Assembly: GCF_030272615.1 (NCBI RefSeq)
Contig: NC_081413.1
Location: forward strand, 335,954,302-336,018,301
Length of the DNA: 64,000 nucleotides
Direction: 5' to 3'
From: Cryptomeria japonica
Taxonomy: Eukaryota; Streptophyta; Pinopsida; Cupressales; Cupressaceae
Notes under the pieces: generated by a model
What the model saw: the letters and a program-made list of their open reading frames with translations, nothing else
The model's database searches: none
Told to the model about the DNA's origin: nothing
Part shown: positions 12,012 to 23,263 of the stretch, one piece after another
Layout: the number at the start of each line of letters is the position of its first letter
Numbering within the stretch: position 1 is the first letter of the stretch
Position numbers and translations under genes: made by a program

Positions 12012-13140
12012 GGTTTGGATGGTAGATTGCTTAGATGTCTAGAAACTGAAGAGTCTAAACGTGCATTATCGGAAGTCCATGAAGGTATTTGTGGATCTCA
12101 TTCAAATGGTTTTACTTTAGCTCGGAAACTATTATGAGCTACCTACTACTGGCCAGATATGGAAAAAGATGCCATAAAATTTGCTAAGACTTGTGAGAAA
12201 TGTCAGCTTCATGGAAATCTCATACATGCCCTGGTGAGGGATCTCATACCATTCATTACACACTGGCCTTTTTAGCAATGGGCCTTTGATCTCATTGGTC
12301 AAATATATCCTGCATCATCCAACAGACATAAATCTATCATAACGGCCACTGAGTATTTTCACCAAGTGGGTAGAGGCAGTTCCGCTCATCAAAGCAACTG
12401 GTAAACAAGTCACCTTATTCATCCTAAACTATATAATTTGCAGGTATGGGATACCTTCATCCATCGTGACTGATAATGGAGGATAGTTCAAGAATAAAGA
12501 CCTGGATGAACTTTGTGAGAAATTCAAAATAAAGCAACACTGGTCATCAATATATTACCCTCAAGGTAATGGACAAGCCGAGGCATCTAACAAAAAACTA
12601 CTGACTATCTTGCACAGAACAGTGAACAAATCCGGGAAGGATTGGCATCTGCAGCTCAATCCTACACTATGGGCTTACAGAACAAGTATCAGAACACCTA
12701 CTGGGGCTACACCTTTCTCTTTGGTGTATGGATCCAAAGCAGTATTACCTATTGAAGTAGAAATACCATCTCTAAGAGTTTCATTGCAAGGTCTCGTTAC
12801 TGATGAAGATCGTAGAATATCTAGATTGCAAGAACTCGAATTGCTGGATGAACGTCGGCAAGTAGCGTTTGATCATCTCAGAGTGTACCAAAAGAGAATT
12901 TCTAGAGGATATAACAAGAAGGTTAGACAAAGAGAATTTCAGGTTGGAGACCTAGTACTAAGAGAAAATCCAAAAAATCAACAGTTTCGAGACAACAAAG
13001 GGAAGTTTGAACCCAACTGGCTAGGTCCCTATATCGTTACTGCAGTCTTCAGCTCTAGTGCCTATCAGCTCTCAACATCGGAAGGAGAACAGCTCCAAGA
13101 ACTAATTAACACCATCCACCTGAAAAGATTCTTTACTTAG
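12012..13140 (+). pseudogene. int: A integrase
   Basis: An HHCC zinc-binding segment (EVHEGICGSHSNG ... CEKCQ) is followed by the DDE core: Asp in FDLIG, Asp in VTDNGG and Glu in PQGNGQAEASNK. The C-terminal GPYIVTAV region ends in HLKRFFT at 13138. Stops include codons near 12009, 12137, 12275 and 12485, mostly TAG or TGA where CAG or CGA is expected. A one-base insertion near 12361 shifts the frame. The last 176 codons (12610-13140) are uninterrupted. In the family it inserts the cDNA into host DNA. Confidence 0.9.
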
Positions 13141-13280
13141 CATTCTCTGCTCCGGCAAACTGTACAGCTGAAAAAGTCCTGAAAAAAATCCTAAAAATTG
13201 GAAAAGTCTTGAAAAAAATTTAAAAAATGGAAAAATCATAAAATACAAAAAAATAAAAAAATGTAAAAGAGAAAATGTCC

Positions 13281-13368
13281 TGGTGAAAACCTGGTAAACA
13301 GGCACCTTGGTAAAAAAAAATTTGATTCTCTGCCAAGCAGGTGAAAACCTAGTAAACAAGCGCCTCTT
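13281..13368 (+). other. Paired CCTGG-TAAA-CAGG hairpin motifs
   Basis: GAAAACCTGGTAAACAGG followed by CACC (13284-13306), then a second copy with changes at 13340-13368. The arms CCTG/CAGG can pair. B1 (18147-18215) and B2 (31612-31677) each carry the same pair at the same place relative to integrase, although the two families are otherwise divergent here. A role in RNA structure is inferred. Confidence 0.6.
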
Positions 13369-13872
13369 GTACTCAAGCGCTCCATCTATCAATGCAACGT
13401 TGGCATTTCCCACTTTCATGCATCTTTGCTTTCGTTTGTACATATTTTGTAGTCACTTTCATGACACCCTAGTTCATTGGAACCCACATGACTTGAAACT
13501 GATCAATACCCTAGTCTTAGGAAAATTGACAGAGCACATTACATATCCTAAGCAGTGTCAACCAAGTCATTATTCCATCAGTGAAACTTGGTCATCCACT
13601 CCGAGTCAGTCATCTGTCTCCTGACTACTACAGAGTTTTTATCACTGAGTTAACAAGCAAAACAACATAATGGAAAACAATCACTAAATAGTTTGAGCTA
13701 TGCATGAAAATTTTCTTTGTATGTTGTCTTTTATATTGGTTTTCGATTATTATCCCCTTAAGTAACTCGAGGAAGTCTGTATTGACTAAGAGGAGCAAGG
13801 ATTGGGGGCATAATATTTTCTTTGTTTTATGCTTGTAGGAATGATCCTGATGATCTGGAAACATATAAATTA

Positions 13873-13931
13873 GATGGGTGTCTGTGATAAGAGCCTTCAC
13901 ATTAAGGTGAAATCGCCTCACATACCTCGAC
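13873..13931 (+). other. Conserved 3' block (GGGTGTCTGTGATAAG ... CACATACCTCGAC)
   Basis: Two anchors of 16 and 13 bases, separated by about 30 unlike bases, occur in A here, in B1 at 19166-19216 and in B2 at 32632-32682. A conserved pair with a variable spacer suggests a noncoding RNA or DNA signal of the Tat lineage. The function is not known to me. Confidence 0.6.
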
Positions 13932-14699
13932 TCTGCTTATTTGTATGCTACAGGGAGGTCCATATCATTTCTTTGTCTGTTTTGAGGGAATTTCTTTATG
14001 ATGCAATTCGGGTCCCTGGGAAATTTGTCCAAGGATATGAACAAAAAAAGGGTCATTGCAGACAAGATAATTAATATTGCACATTGAAAAAGAAAGGAAC
14101 TCTAACCTGCCTGTTGTGTTCATTATGCTCAATGATGAATCTTAAGCATTTTAAATCCAGTGACTAGGTTTAGGTTGCATTTCGCATATCATTTTGCATT
14201 TTGTGACTTTAGAGTGATTTTGGTGTAATAATAATGATCTCTTCATTTGTCGAATTAGAGCTGGAAGCTTCACCATTTCTTCGCTAAGTGGTCTCTTCTT
14301 CATCATTTCTTCGATCAAGTATTTGTGTTTTGAGATGTTAGCTGCATACATAAACATCTTATATAGATTCATTCATTTCATTATTGCTCATTTTCATTCA
14401 TTTATTTGCATATGAAAAGAAACAAAATCATAGACATCTATAATCATTTGCAATACATACATTCATGCTGAAACAGAAATGCATACATATAGAATAAAGC
14501 ATATAGAAACATCTCATAACCAATTGACACAAGTACAATGAAGTCAAATCGGATCTTGTATATATATATCATCTCAAGTCTAAGAGTACAAAATGATGTC
14601 CAATGTCATGTACAAACTCCCATCGGAGCAAGAATCGTATAGGCTACAAAAATATGGGTGTGTATACAAAAAAAATATCCCAGCTACAAAAAGAATCAT

Positions 14700-15762
14700 C
14701 TAGTTGGCACCCTCTCCCTCATCACCTGGTGGAGGAGGAGGAGCCTAATGCCCAGGATCCTGTCGAGGTGCTCATGCTCCCTCCGATCTGGCCATATACT
14801 ACGAATAAGGTTGCACTTGCTGTGCAACAGGAACTACAACACTATACCCTGCTACGTAATAAGATGCCCTACTACTCTGGAGAAGGACCTCCTATCGTAG
14901 AGACTCTATCTCTACTCTGGACTCTACTCTCAAAGGCACAATCTAGCAATCATGCTCAGTCCTCACCTCAGCTAGCTGTGGGTCTCGCTCCGCCAGTTGA
15001 GTCTGTGCCACTATCAACTGTGACTGCAGCTCTGCAAGGCATGCTCTCATCGACCGACCCGTGTCAGCCCCCTGCTCTCTCGCAGGCTCTTCGTCGCAAT
15101 CTCCACCACTATCTCCACCTGTGGCTCCACCTTGCTCCTCTCACCGCTGACGGACCTGCCTCAGAGTTGCTCGCTCCTCCTCTCCCCCACCCACCCTCAT
15201 GCCTACTCTCTCAAGGGATCCACCCTCACCCCTCTGCTGTCCAATGTCGGCTCGCACTCCGCTGCTGCTCGCACCAGGATCACCACCAGTCCGTCGTGGA
15301 GCATCTGGACTCTGGCCCTGTCTTTGGCCCTGTCCCTGTGACGGTGCAGGGACATCCTCCTCAACACCCTCAATGTGAGGAGCCTGCTCACCCAGATCTG
15401 TCAAACATGGGAAAGGATGCTGCTGAAAGTAATCTCTATACTGGGGCAATACCCCCGCATCTACTATATCATCTAGGTAATCCCACCTCAGGTGGTGTAA
15501 ACCTGTCAGCTCCTGCATAGCCAAGGCATAAGATAGCCTAGGTGCCCAACCCTACCTCTCCTCGTCAGCATACCTAGCATATGTTGTAAACTCCTGTGAG
15601 ATCCCCTGAGGCCATCCATACTGCCTCATCACTCGTGAAATGATGAATCGCTCCACAACAGTCTGTGATCTCCCAATCAGTGGGTGTGTGACAAACAGAT
15701 CTCTCCGTACTGCCCGCCAATCATCCCACAGCTCTAACCCTCTATATGGTCGCCATACAACA
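14700..15762 (-). pseudogene. Antisense PMD gene of A, 3' half
   Basis: Read on the minus strand from the deletion junction at 15762, one frame runs to a stop at 14700-14702. It starts with VVWRPYRGLELWDDW, which fits the W-x-PY end of plant mobile domains. It goes on through VMRQYGWPQ, an Arg/Gln/Gly-rich stretch, a Gln/Glu-rich probable coiled coil (AELQSQLIVAQTQLAERD) and a Pro-rich tail (APPPPPGDEGEG). Several in-frame stops are CGA, CAG or TGG type changes. No frameshift is needed. The 5' half lies at 34453-35362, about 18.7 kb away across the B array. PMD proteins are plant nuclear factors also found in transposons. The function here is inferred only. Confidence 0.75.
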
Positions 15763-18008
15763 ATTATCTATTGTTGCCACCTATTCTAATGCCTCCTATA
15801 GAAGGGAAGCCATTTATATTGTATATTTCTGCAACTGAAACAACACTAGGAATTCTCTTGGCCCAACAAGATGAGAACGACAAAGAGCGAGCTATTTATT
15901 ATATCAGCCGAACACTAGTGGGCTATGAGCTAAATTATTCAACTATTGAATGGGCATGTTTAGCAGTAGTCTTTGCAACACAGAAGCTTTGACACTATAT
16001 GTTAAGTCATCAGACATTGCTAGTTGCAAAAATTGATCCCTTGAAATACTTGCTTAGTAGGGCAGCTTTGACAGGTCACCTAGCAAAGTGGGTTATGATC
16101 CTCAGTGAGTTTGATATTGAGTACATGGAGCGAAAGGCAATAAAAGGACAAGTCATAATGGATAAACTTGTACTAGCTCCTATTTATGATGATCATCCCA
16201 TGTTGACCAATTTTCTTAATGAATCAGTCTTTGCTCTTACATCTTCTAATGAATGGAAGTTATACTTTGATGGATTCCATACCAAGTTCGGGTCCAGAGC
16301 AGGTATATTATTTGTCACCCCTCAAGGTGATGCTATTCCCAAATCCTATAGAATAACTTTCCATTGTACCAATAACATTGCAGAATATGAAGCTCTAGTC
16401 AAAGGACTCCGAGTAGCGGTCCACTGGAACATCACACATTTACAAGTCTATGGAGATTCTCAGTTAGTCATCCATCAAGTGAATGATGACTATGAAACAA
16501 AAGATGAAAAGCTTATTCCCTACAAGAATATGGTAGAGTTCTTCAAGACAAAATTCACGGCTATCCATTTCAGTCAAGTTCCAAGAATTCAAAACAAGTC
16601 GGCAGATGTGATGGCTACGACTGCTTCCATGTTAAATATGCCCCACAATATGGACAAATGTGAATTTTTGGTCGAACAGTTGCTTGTCCCTTCTTTTGAA
16701 ATTCCGACAGCAGATGTGATGTGTGTTCTTGTTGGTCCTAACTCCCCGTGGTACAGTGACATCTATCAATATTTGAAATCCCAAACTTTACCACCTAACC
16801 TTTCTGCTAACCAATGCCAAGAAGTCATCCGATAGACTACCAAATATGTCATCATTGACGACACCCTTTACCGTCATTCCTTTGACCATACCCTCCTTAG
16901 GTGTTTGGATTCTGACAAAGCACAAACGGCTTTACGCGAGGTTCACGATGGTATATGTGGGGGCCATTTCAATGGTCTGAGCTTAGCCAAAAAGTTGGTT
17001 CGTGCTAGGTACTATTGGCCCACCATGGAAAAGGATATTCATGATTTTGTCAAGAAGTGCTACAAATGCCAAATCCATGGAAATTATATTCACGCGCCAT
17101 CCCAAGAGCTTCATTCTGTCATATCTCTGTGGCCCTTTTCTCAGTGGGGATTGGATCTTATTGGCAAGATTCATCTGACATCTGCAAATGGACACAAGTT
17201 TATCATTACAGCCATAGAGTATTTTACAAAATGGATCGAGGCTATCCCCATGACCTATATCACTGGTGTGTAAATTTCAAAATTCCTATTGAATTATATC
17301 ATACGCAGATATGGGGTTCCCCTTTCCATAGTCACAGATAATGGTCGTCCATTCAAGAATAAAGATGTCAAAGAACTCTGTGAAAAGTTTCACATCCAAC
17401 ACCATTTCTCCAGTCCATACTATCCACAAGGTAATGGTCAAGCCAAAGCATCAAATAAAACCATTATCAAGATCCTAAAAAAGGTTGTCAATGCCGCTGG
17501 TCGAGATTGGCATGTACAGTTGAATCCAGCACTATGGGCTTATCGTACTTTTATCCGCACACCTACTGGCACAACACCTTATTCCTTGGTGTATGGTGCA
17601 GAAGCCATTTTACCCTTGGAAGTGGAGATTCCTTCTTTGCGTGTTTCCTTGCAACATTTGATTGATGATGAGACCCACAGAGTCTCTTGGTTGCATCAGC
17701 TTGAGATGTTAGATGAGAAACATCAGACAGCCCTGACACATTTGCAAGCATATCAAAACTATCTCCGTCGCTCTTATAATAAAAAGGTCAAAGGGCGACA
17801 CTTCGAAGTGGGAGATCTGGTTTTAAAGGCAAACCCCAAGAATGCACAATCTACTAACATCATCAAAGGCAAGTTTGAACCTAATTGGGTTGGGCCTTTC
17901 ATAGTTACTACAGCCTATGGCTCGGGGGCATATCAGCTTGCCACTCCAGAAGGTGAACCTTTGTCAGATCCTATAAATAGCATGCACCTTCACAAGTACT
18001 GGGCATAA
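15763..18008 (+). pseudogene. pol: B1 RNase H, archaeal-type RNase H and integrase
   Basis: One frame with stops at 15990 (TGA), 16833 (TAG) and 17271 (TAA). At each of these B2 has the sense codon CGA, CAG or CAA, so these are C-to-T changes. The RNase H, aRNase H (YFDGFH, where B2 has YFDGSH), zinc finger and DDE core are recognisable. The third catalytic residue of integrase is lost: PQGNGQAKASNK has Lys where B2 has Glu, a G-to-A change at a CpG. The C-terminus reads on one residue-pair beyond B2's premature stop, to YWA. Confidence 0.9.
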
Positions 18009-19641
18009 TTTTCTATTAGCAGTTCTTCAAATATGATCCTAAAAAAATACAAAAAAATCAAAAAGCTCAAAAAAAATACAAAAAAAGTGAAAAAAGAGAA
18101 AAAAAGAAAAAGATCAAAAAAGTAAAGAAAAATGATTCGCCCTCTAATGAAAACCTGGCAAATAGGCGCTTTGGGCAAGTACCATGCTGAAAACCTGGGA
18201 AACAGGTGCCATGTGTAAAAAGATCACTGCTCTGTCATCTATCATGACCTCTAGCTATGCTTTCTCTCTACAATTTTATCGTGTCTATCCTTGTCCTGAC
18301 CCAATGTTCTGTTTCAGGCCTATGATTGGTCAACATCATTGTCTTGCATACTCTGGTTTCTTGTGCATATGTTCCGGTCCTGGTCTCTATATATGTCTTT
18401 CAGATGTGCATTGGGTGCATTTCCCCTTGTCATGATCAATCACTGGAACTTTCAAATTAAATAATTTCCTAAAAAAATTCAAAAGAAAAAAAAATTGAAT
18501 AATGTCTTGAAAAAATTCAAAATTTTTTTTTAAAATGTCCTGAAATAATCCAAAAAAATCGAACAAATGTCCTAAAATAATCCTTAAAAAGTCAAATAAA
18601 GTCCTGAAAAAAATGAACACAAAAAATTGTAAAAACTCGAAAAGCAAAACAAAAAGATATCCCCTTTGTGCATAGACAGATCGCTGAGCATACATCCAGC
18701 GACACCCAATCACATACTGCGCTTTACTGAAATCACGCATTAATAGATGAACTTTTTCAATCAAACCAGACATTCAAACTGATCAAAATTGTCATATCAA
18801 TCAACATCAATATCATTTGTCCTTGTCACTACTATCATGGGTCTTATACAGGGTGTGGTATACTCGAAACCAGACACTGTCATGTCTTAGACGGGGTACC
18901 GCATTCCCTAAAACCAGACAACATGATCGTCCTATCAACACTTTTGACTTTTTGACAATGAAGATCAAGATGTTTGTTTGACTTGTTGGAATTAGTGAGT
19001 CTTATCTTTTTATGGATTATCCTTTGGCTTCGATCATGTTCCTATGTTGCTCGATGATGTCACTGAGTGATTTAGAGTGACCGGGATGGTTCATGGTCCC
19101 TTTTGTTTTTTGTTGTGTTTGCTGTTTGTGGAATGTTTGTCACAAACTGGGGCAACTATATCATTGGGTGTCTGTGATAAGTACGTTTGCTTTGTGAACA
19201 CCACACATACCTCGACCCTTGATGTATGCACCCTAGGATGCTTCACTCATTCCTTGCGTGCGATGTGTCTGTCTTTTGCAAAAGGGGTTGTGTTCCAGCT
19301 CTGGCCTTCAATGCCACGATGCTCTACATCTGCTTTGCTACAATAAATAAAGGTTCTCACCTACTTATGTGCATTTGTGAAAGCAAGTTTTCCTTCATCT
19401 CTAACTGTCCTCTATCTAATTTCTTCTTACTAACATTTCTTCCGTTAGTCTTGGCAATCCGTTTGATCCATTTGAACCTATCATCTTCTATCATTCTTAT
19501 CGATCACTTGGCCTCTTTTCTGGATTTTTCCGGCCAATTCCTCGAGGGGGCATGCATATGTCATTGTTATTGTCTGGGGCATTTTCATTATTGTTCTTTG
19601 AAACAACACTTAAAATCGCATTGTCTCAAAGAGGGGCAAAA
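18009..19641 (+). other. B1 3' noncoding region and polypurine tract
   Basis: An A-rich stretch, the paired hairpin motif (18147-18215), a second A-rich stretch (18460-18640), the conserved two-anchor block (19166-19216) and the polypurine tract AAAGAGGGGCAAAA (19628-19641). It closely matches 31468-33107. Confidence 0.85.
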
Positions 19642-20981
19642 TGTAGACATCTAAAAATGGTCAACACTTGCGGAGTCATACTTTAACATTTACGCATTGC
19701 CTTATTTTAGGGTTCTTGCGTTGCATTAACATTTCTTCTACGTTGCGCACTTGGTCTTTATCGTTTGCGAGCATCGATTCCTTCTTCTACATTCCTCATT
19801 TTTATCGCTTTCAAATTAGGTCTTGTCGATAACAATCTTCAGTCATGATTTTCTTTTGTCCTTGTCAATCTCGTCATTTTGCGATCGATTCATCATAGAT
19901 CCTTGTCCTTGCCAATTTTGTCATTTTGCGATCGATTTGCCATCGATCGTCGTCCTTCTCAATCATATCAATTTGGATCAATTAGTCATTGTTCCTTGTC
20001 AGTTGGCGCATTTATCAATCAAATCACTTATCAACATTGGTCCTTTGTCAATCAGAATCATGGTCAAATCGAATCGATATCAATTATCTTTTGTTAAGAC
20101 CTAATTGTCGTCCTTGTATTTTCTAGGGTTTCATGATTTATTCATTTAACCTTGTTTGTCATTTTCCCTCTAGGTTAAATAATTTATTTATTTATCCTAA
20201 GTCTTCTTGTCGCAATTAAATGTTTATTTAGTTGGCTAACTAATTCCTCCTCTCTTTGTGAATTAATTAATGAATGAAAAATTATTAATTAATTTACCTA
20301 ATTTTCCAATTTACTAATTTCTCCTAATTCCTAATTTTCTAATTTTCATCAATTTTCTAATTTCCTAATTTCTAATTCATCTAATTTTCTATTTTCTCCT
20401 ATTTTTCTAATATTTCTCCTAATTTCATGGGAATGACATAGCAATTTGTCATAATTTGTCATTATTGTCAATCAATCAATTTTGCATAGCAATTTGTCAT
20501 AATTATCAATCAATCAATCTTGCATAGAAAGTGTCAATTTGTCATAATTTGTCATATTTGTCATTCTTGATTTGAAATTTCCTTTCAAATCTCTTAATGC
20601 TAATCTTGTTATCTCTCCAATTTATCTATAAATTGGATGAATTTATTCAATCAAGGATCCCAATTGATCACATTTTCGAATCCCCGAATCAATCACGCTT
20701 CTAGTATTCTTGCGCTACTGTCTTGTCAATATTGCTTTCACATTAGGCTTATGCACTTGAAGGTGAGATCCACAAAACAAAGCAATTTGAAGGAGAAAGA
20801 AGGACAATGGAGAATCATGGAGAAGACATCTGCATTTGAGATGGTTTGCATTTGAATTGAATGTTTCATTTCCATATCTCTATTGAATGTTTGTAGGTTT
20901 TTTTATCATTGCAATTTGGTTTTGTGATTGGGATAGTTTAATGTTTCTATTGCTTTGATGAATTCCAAATTCCTATCTACA
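19642..20981 (+). repeat. Shared family-B LTR (3' LTR of B1, 5' LTR of B2)
   Basis: Starts TGTAGACATCTAAAAATGG right after a polypurine tract and ends CTATCTACA right before a PBS, so it serves both neighbours. A TATA box (TATAAATT) lies at 20627. It contains two copies of the dyad unit near 19878 and 19928. Against the LTR at 33108 I count about 35 substitutions, mostly transitions, plus small indels in about 1330 positions. Confidence 0.93.
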
Positions 20982-20986
20982 TTAAT

Positions 20987-21003
20987 TGGTGAACCCGACG
21001 TGA
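20987..21003 (+). other. Primer-binding site of B2
   Basis: TGGTGAACCCGACGTGA begins five bases after the LTR. It differs from the PBS of family A, so the two families use different primer tRNAs. I do not assign the tRNA. Confidence 0.8.
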
Positions 21004-23263
21004 AAATTCTTAGATCTAATATTTTTTTTGAATGTTTTGTGAAGTTGCAGATTTTTTTGTGGAGAAATTGCAGATTTTTCTTCTAAAAAAAAAATAGTCA
21101 TAATCAATTGATCACGTAAAAAATTTCATGCAGAATTAAAAAAAAATGATTTCTGGGTATATTAGATCACATTTTTACCTTTCCAGATCATCTTATGGTT
21201 TTTTATTTGGATAAATATTGAGGAAGTTATGACATTTTTAATTATGCTGTTGTAAATGGTCAAAATTTTCAAAAACAAAATCATGCAACCTTCATCTAGA
21301 TTAATTTAGCTTGGCAAATTAATCGTGCATTCATGTAAATTTTATCTAGATTAATCTAGGGTGGTAAATTTGATAAATTTCACATAGATTAATCTAAGAG
21401 GACAAAGAATCATAACTTTTATGGATTAATTTTGATGGTGATTCATTTCTCTTGATTCTCTAACATTGTTGGTAGCTTTGTGGCGAAACGCTTGACAAAG
21501 AATTATTTCACAAACTACTAATGAATTGTTTGCAGGTTCGCTAGTCAAAGACCAAACAAATCAAACTCCTAACTTAGTGATTTTGTAGGTTGCCTTATAT
21601 TCCAACCAAACTTTGTGTTTGTGATTTTTAATTAGGCGCCTAGTATGTTTCCTAAGTAGGATGGAATGAACATGTGTTCACTTTGCTTGTCGAGTTTGAC
21701 ATTGGAGTAGGAGAGTATGCTCTCATCCTTCTTAGGGTGATCAGAAATCCAGATCTTTGATACCATTCTCATGTTTTGGATTGTTTGTTACCTTTACAGG
21801 GCCTGCGTTCCCAACCATTTTCTTTCTTTTGCAAGCAAGTGACAATCGTGAGAAGGGAACGACCCAAAGTGAGCACAGCCAGAGTAGCTTGGCATTCTAA
21901 CTCACTATAAATAAATACCTGATGGGTGAAAGCTTTAAAGGAAGGGTTACGTGGGAATTGTAGTTACTTGGGAAGTGATGACCCTTGGACTCTTTCTCAT
22001 ATCAACATCTAAGTAGGGCCTCGCGGTCTAAATCATGCTTGCGCGACTACATTTGTTTGATATCTTGGTGGGCCTGTGTCTCAATCACGCTTGCGTGACA
22101 CCAAGGAGTAATGCTTAATAGAAATCCTTACTAAACACCTTGTATTTAGAGGCCAAAAATCCTTCTAGTTGCTTGAGAAGGAGGACTTCAGATACTTGGA
22201 AGAGATACTAAGTTCGCCATGGGGAGATTTCCATGGGGACTAATGCTTGGCTTCCCTAAGAAGTGAGTGTCGTGGAGGGGAGACCGTGGGGTCAAGCATC
22301 TATGTATTCTCCTTGAATTTCATAACAAGTCTACCTCTCAAGTACCTATTGTCCTTACCTACCATAAGAAATGTGTGAATGAGCATGATTGTCTTGAGTC
22401 TAAGTTAAAATATCTTATCTTCTTTGCTTGTCAAAAGTTGAGTTGTGTCTCATTTCAAAAGCAAGACAAATTGATTCAAAACAAGGTTAAACACAAGAGT
22501 ATTTCATTCAACAAAGTTCAAAACACCTTCAAACATGGTTGTCAAACATTTTTCAAAATCTTGTCTCAACATTCATGTCACTTAGATTTAGGTTCATCCT
22601 AGGTTTTCATTTTGCAAATTCATTGTCAACTACCAAGGTTATGTTTCACCTAGGTCATACTCCTTTGCATATCAATAAGGGTCATCCGTTTGCATGTGTC
22701 CTCTTGCATTATAGCAATAGCATTTCATAATTCAACCTTAGGTTTTACCTTAGGTTGACATTATCATGCATTTGCATGTGCATACCCTAGGTCCCTTCAT
22801 TAAGCTTAAGTCATTATCGTATCATATTAGAGTTATTTGCATAGTAATTGTCCCTTTGCATATAGTGTCAAAACTAGGTTTTGTCATACTTGAGTAATCC
22901 AAATCTTTGATAAACCCTAAGTCATTGTCAAGAAGTCTAGACCTTATCAAACTTTTGTCTTTTGTCATCAATGTCATTTGGTCAAACCTAGCTTAGTATC
23001 TAAGCATATAGGGGAGACATTGTCATTTTGTCCTTTTGTCACTTGGTCCTTTTGTCCTTTGAGGTCTAGACATCATTTCAATTTCCTAAGGGTCTCTTTC
23101 TTAGATTTGCATTCCAAAAAGTTTGTCAAAATCTTGAAAAACAATAAAAACATAGGTTGCATTCTTGCCATAGATTGCATTCTCGTCTATTTTAGTTTGC
23201 ATTTAGTTGCATATCATATATTATCCTTGAAAAATTCCAAAAATATTGCATTTGCATAGTGAC
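21004..23263 (+). other. B2 leader
   Basis: A noncoding leader of about 2.3 kb. It contains the block shared with A (21707-21925: GTAGGAGAGTATGC, TCAGAAATCCAGATC, GGGCCTGC, GAGAAGGGAACGACCC, ACTATAAA). Upstream, the segment GCAGGTTCGCTAG..GACCAAACAAA also resembles the A leader near 1890-1920. From 22300 on it is AT-rich, with many GTCATTTTGTC-type runs and no gene. Confidence 0.75.

Larger units (their letters stand above)
13141..14699 (+). other. A noncoding region downstream of integrase
   Basis: No plausible gene. It begins with an A-rich stretch, then holds two copies of a hairpin-like motif at 13281-13309 and 13340-13368 (GTGAAAACCTGGTAAACAGG type). A block at 13873-13931 is shared with family B. 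The rest is AT-rich. It ends where the antisense ORF terminates (stop at 14700-14702 on the minus strand). Confidence 0.7.
15763..19641 (+). mobile_element. Family B copy 1 (B1), 5'-truncated
   Basis: Starts inside the RT/RNase H region, at the point matching 29228 of B2, and continues without large gaps for 3879 bp (3880 in B2) to a polypurine tract. Its 5' LTR, gag, protease and most of RT are missing. The breakpoint coincides with missing PMD sequence of element A, so one deletion across both is the simplest explanation. Its 3' LTR is also the 5' LTR of B2. Confidence 0.9.

Noticed and set aside
13102..13443. Minus-strand open frame of 113 codons over the A integrase end
   Set aside because: It is Phe/Leu-rich because it complements A-rich noncoding DNA and overlaps a supported plus-strand domain.
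14603..15520. 305-codon plus-strand open frame, Pro/Leu/His-rich
   Set aside because: It is the complement of the antisense PMD gene tail. The minus-strand frame has conserved motifs and stop codons explained by C-to-T changes, whereas the plus frame has only biased composition.
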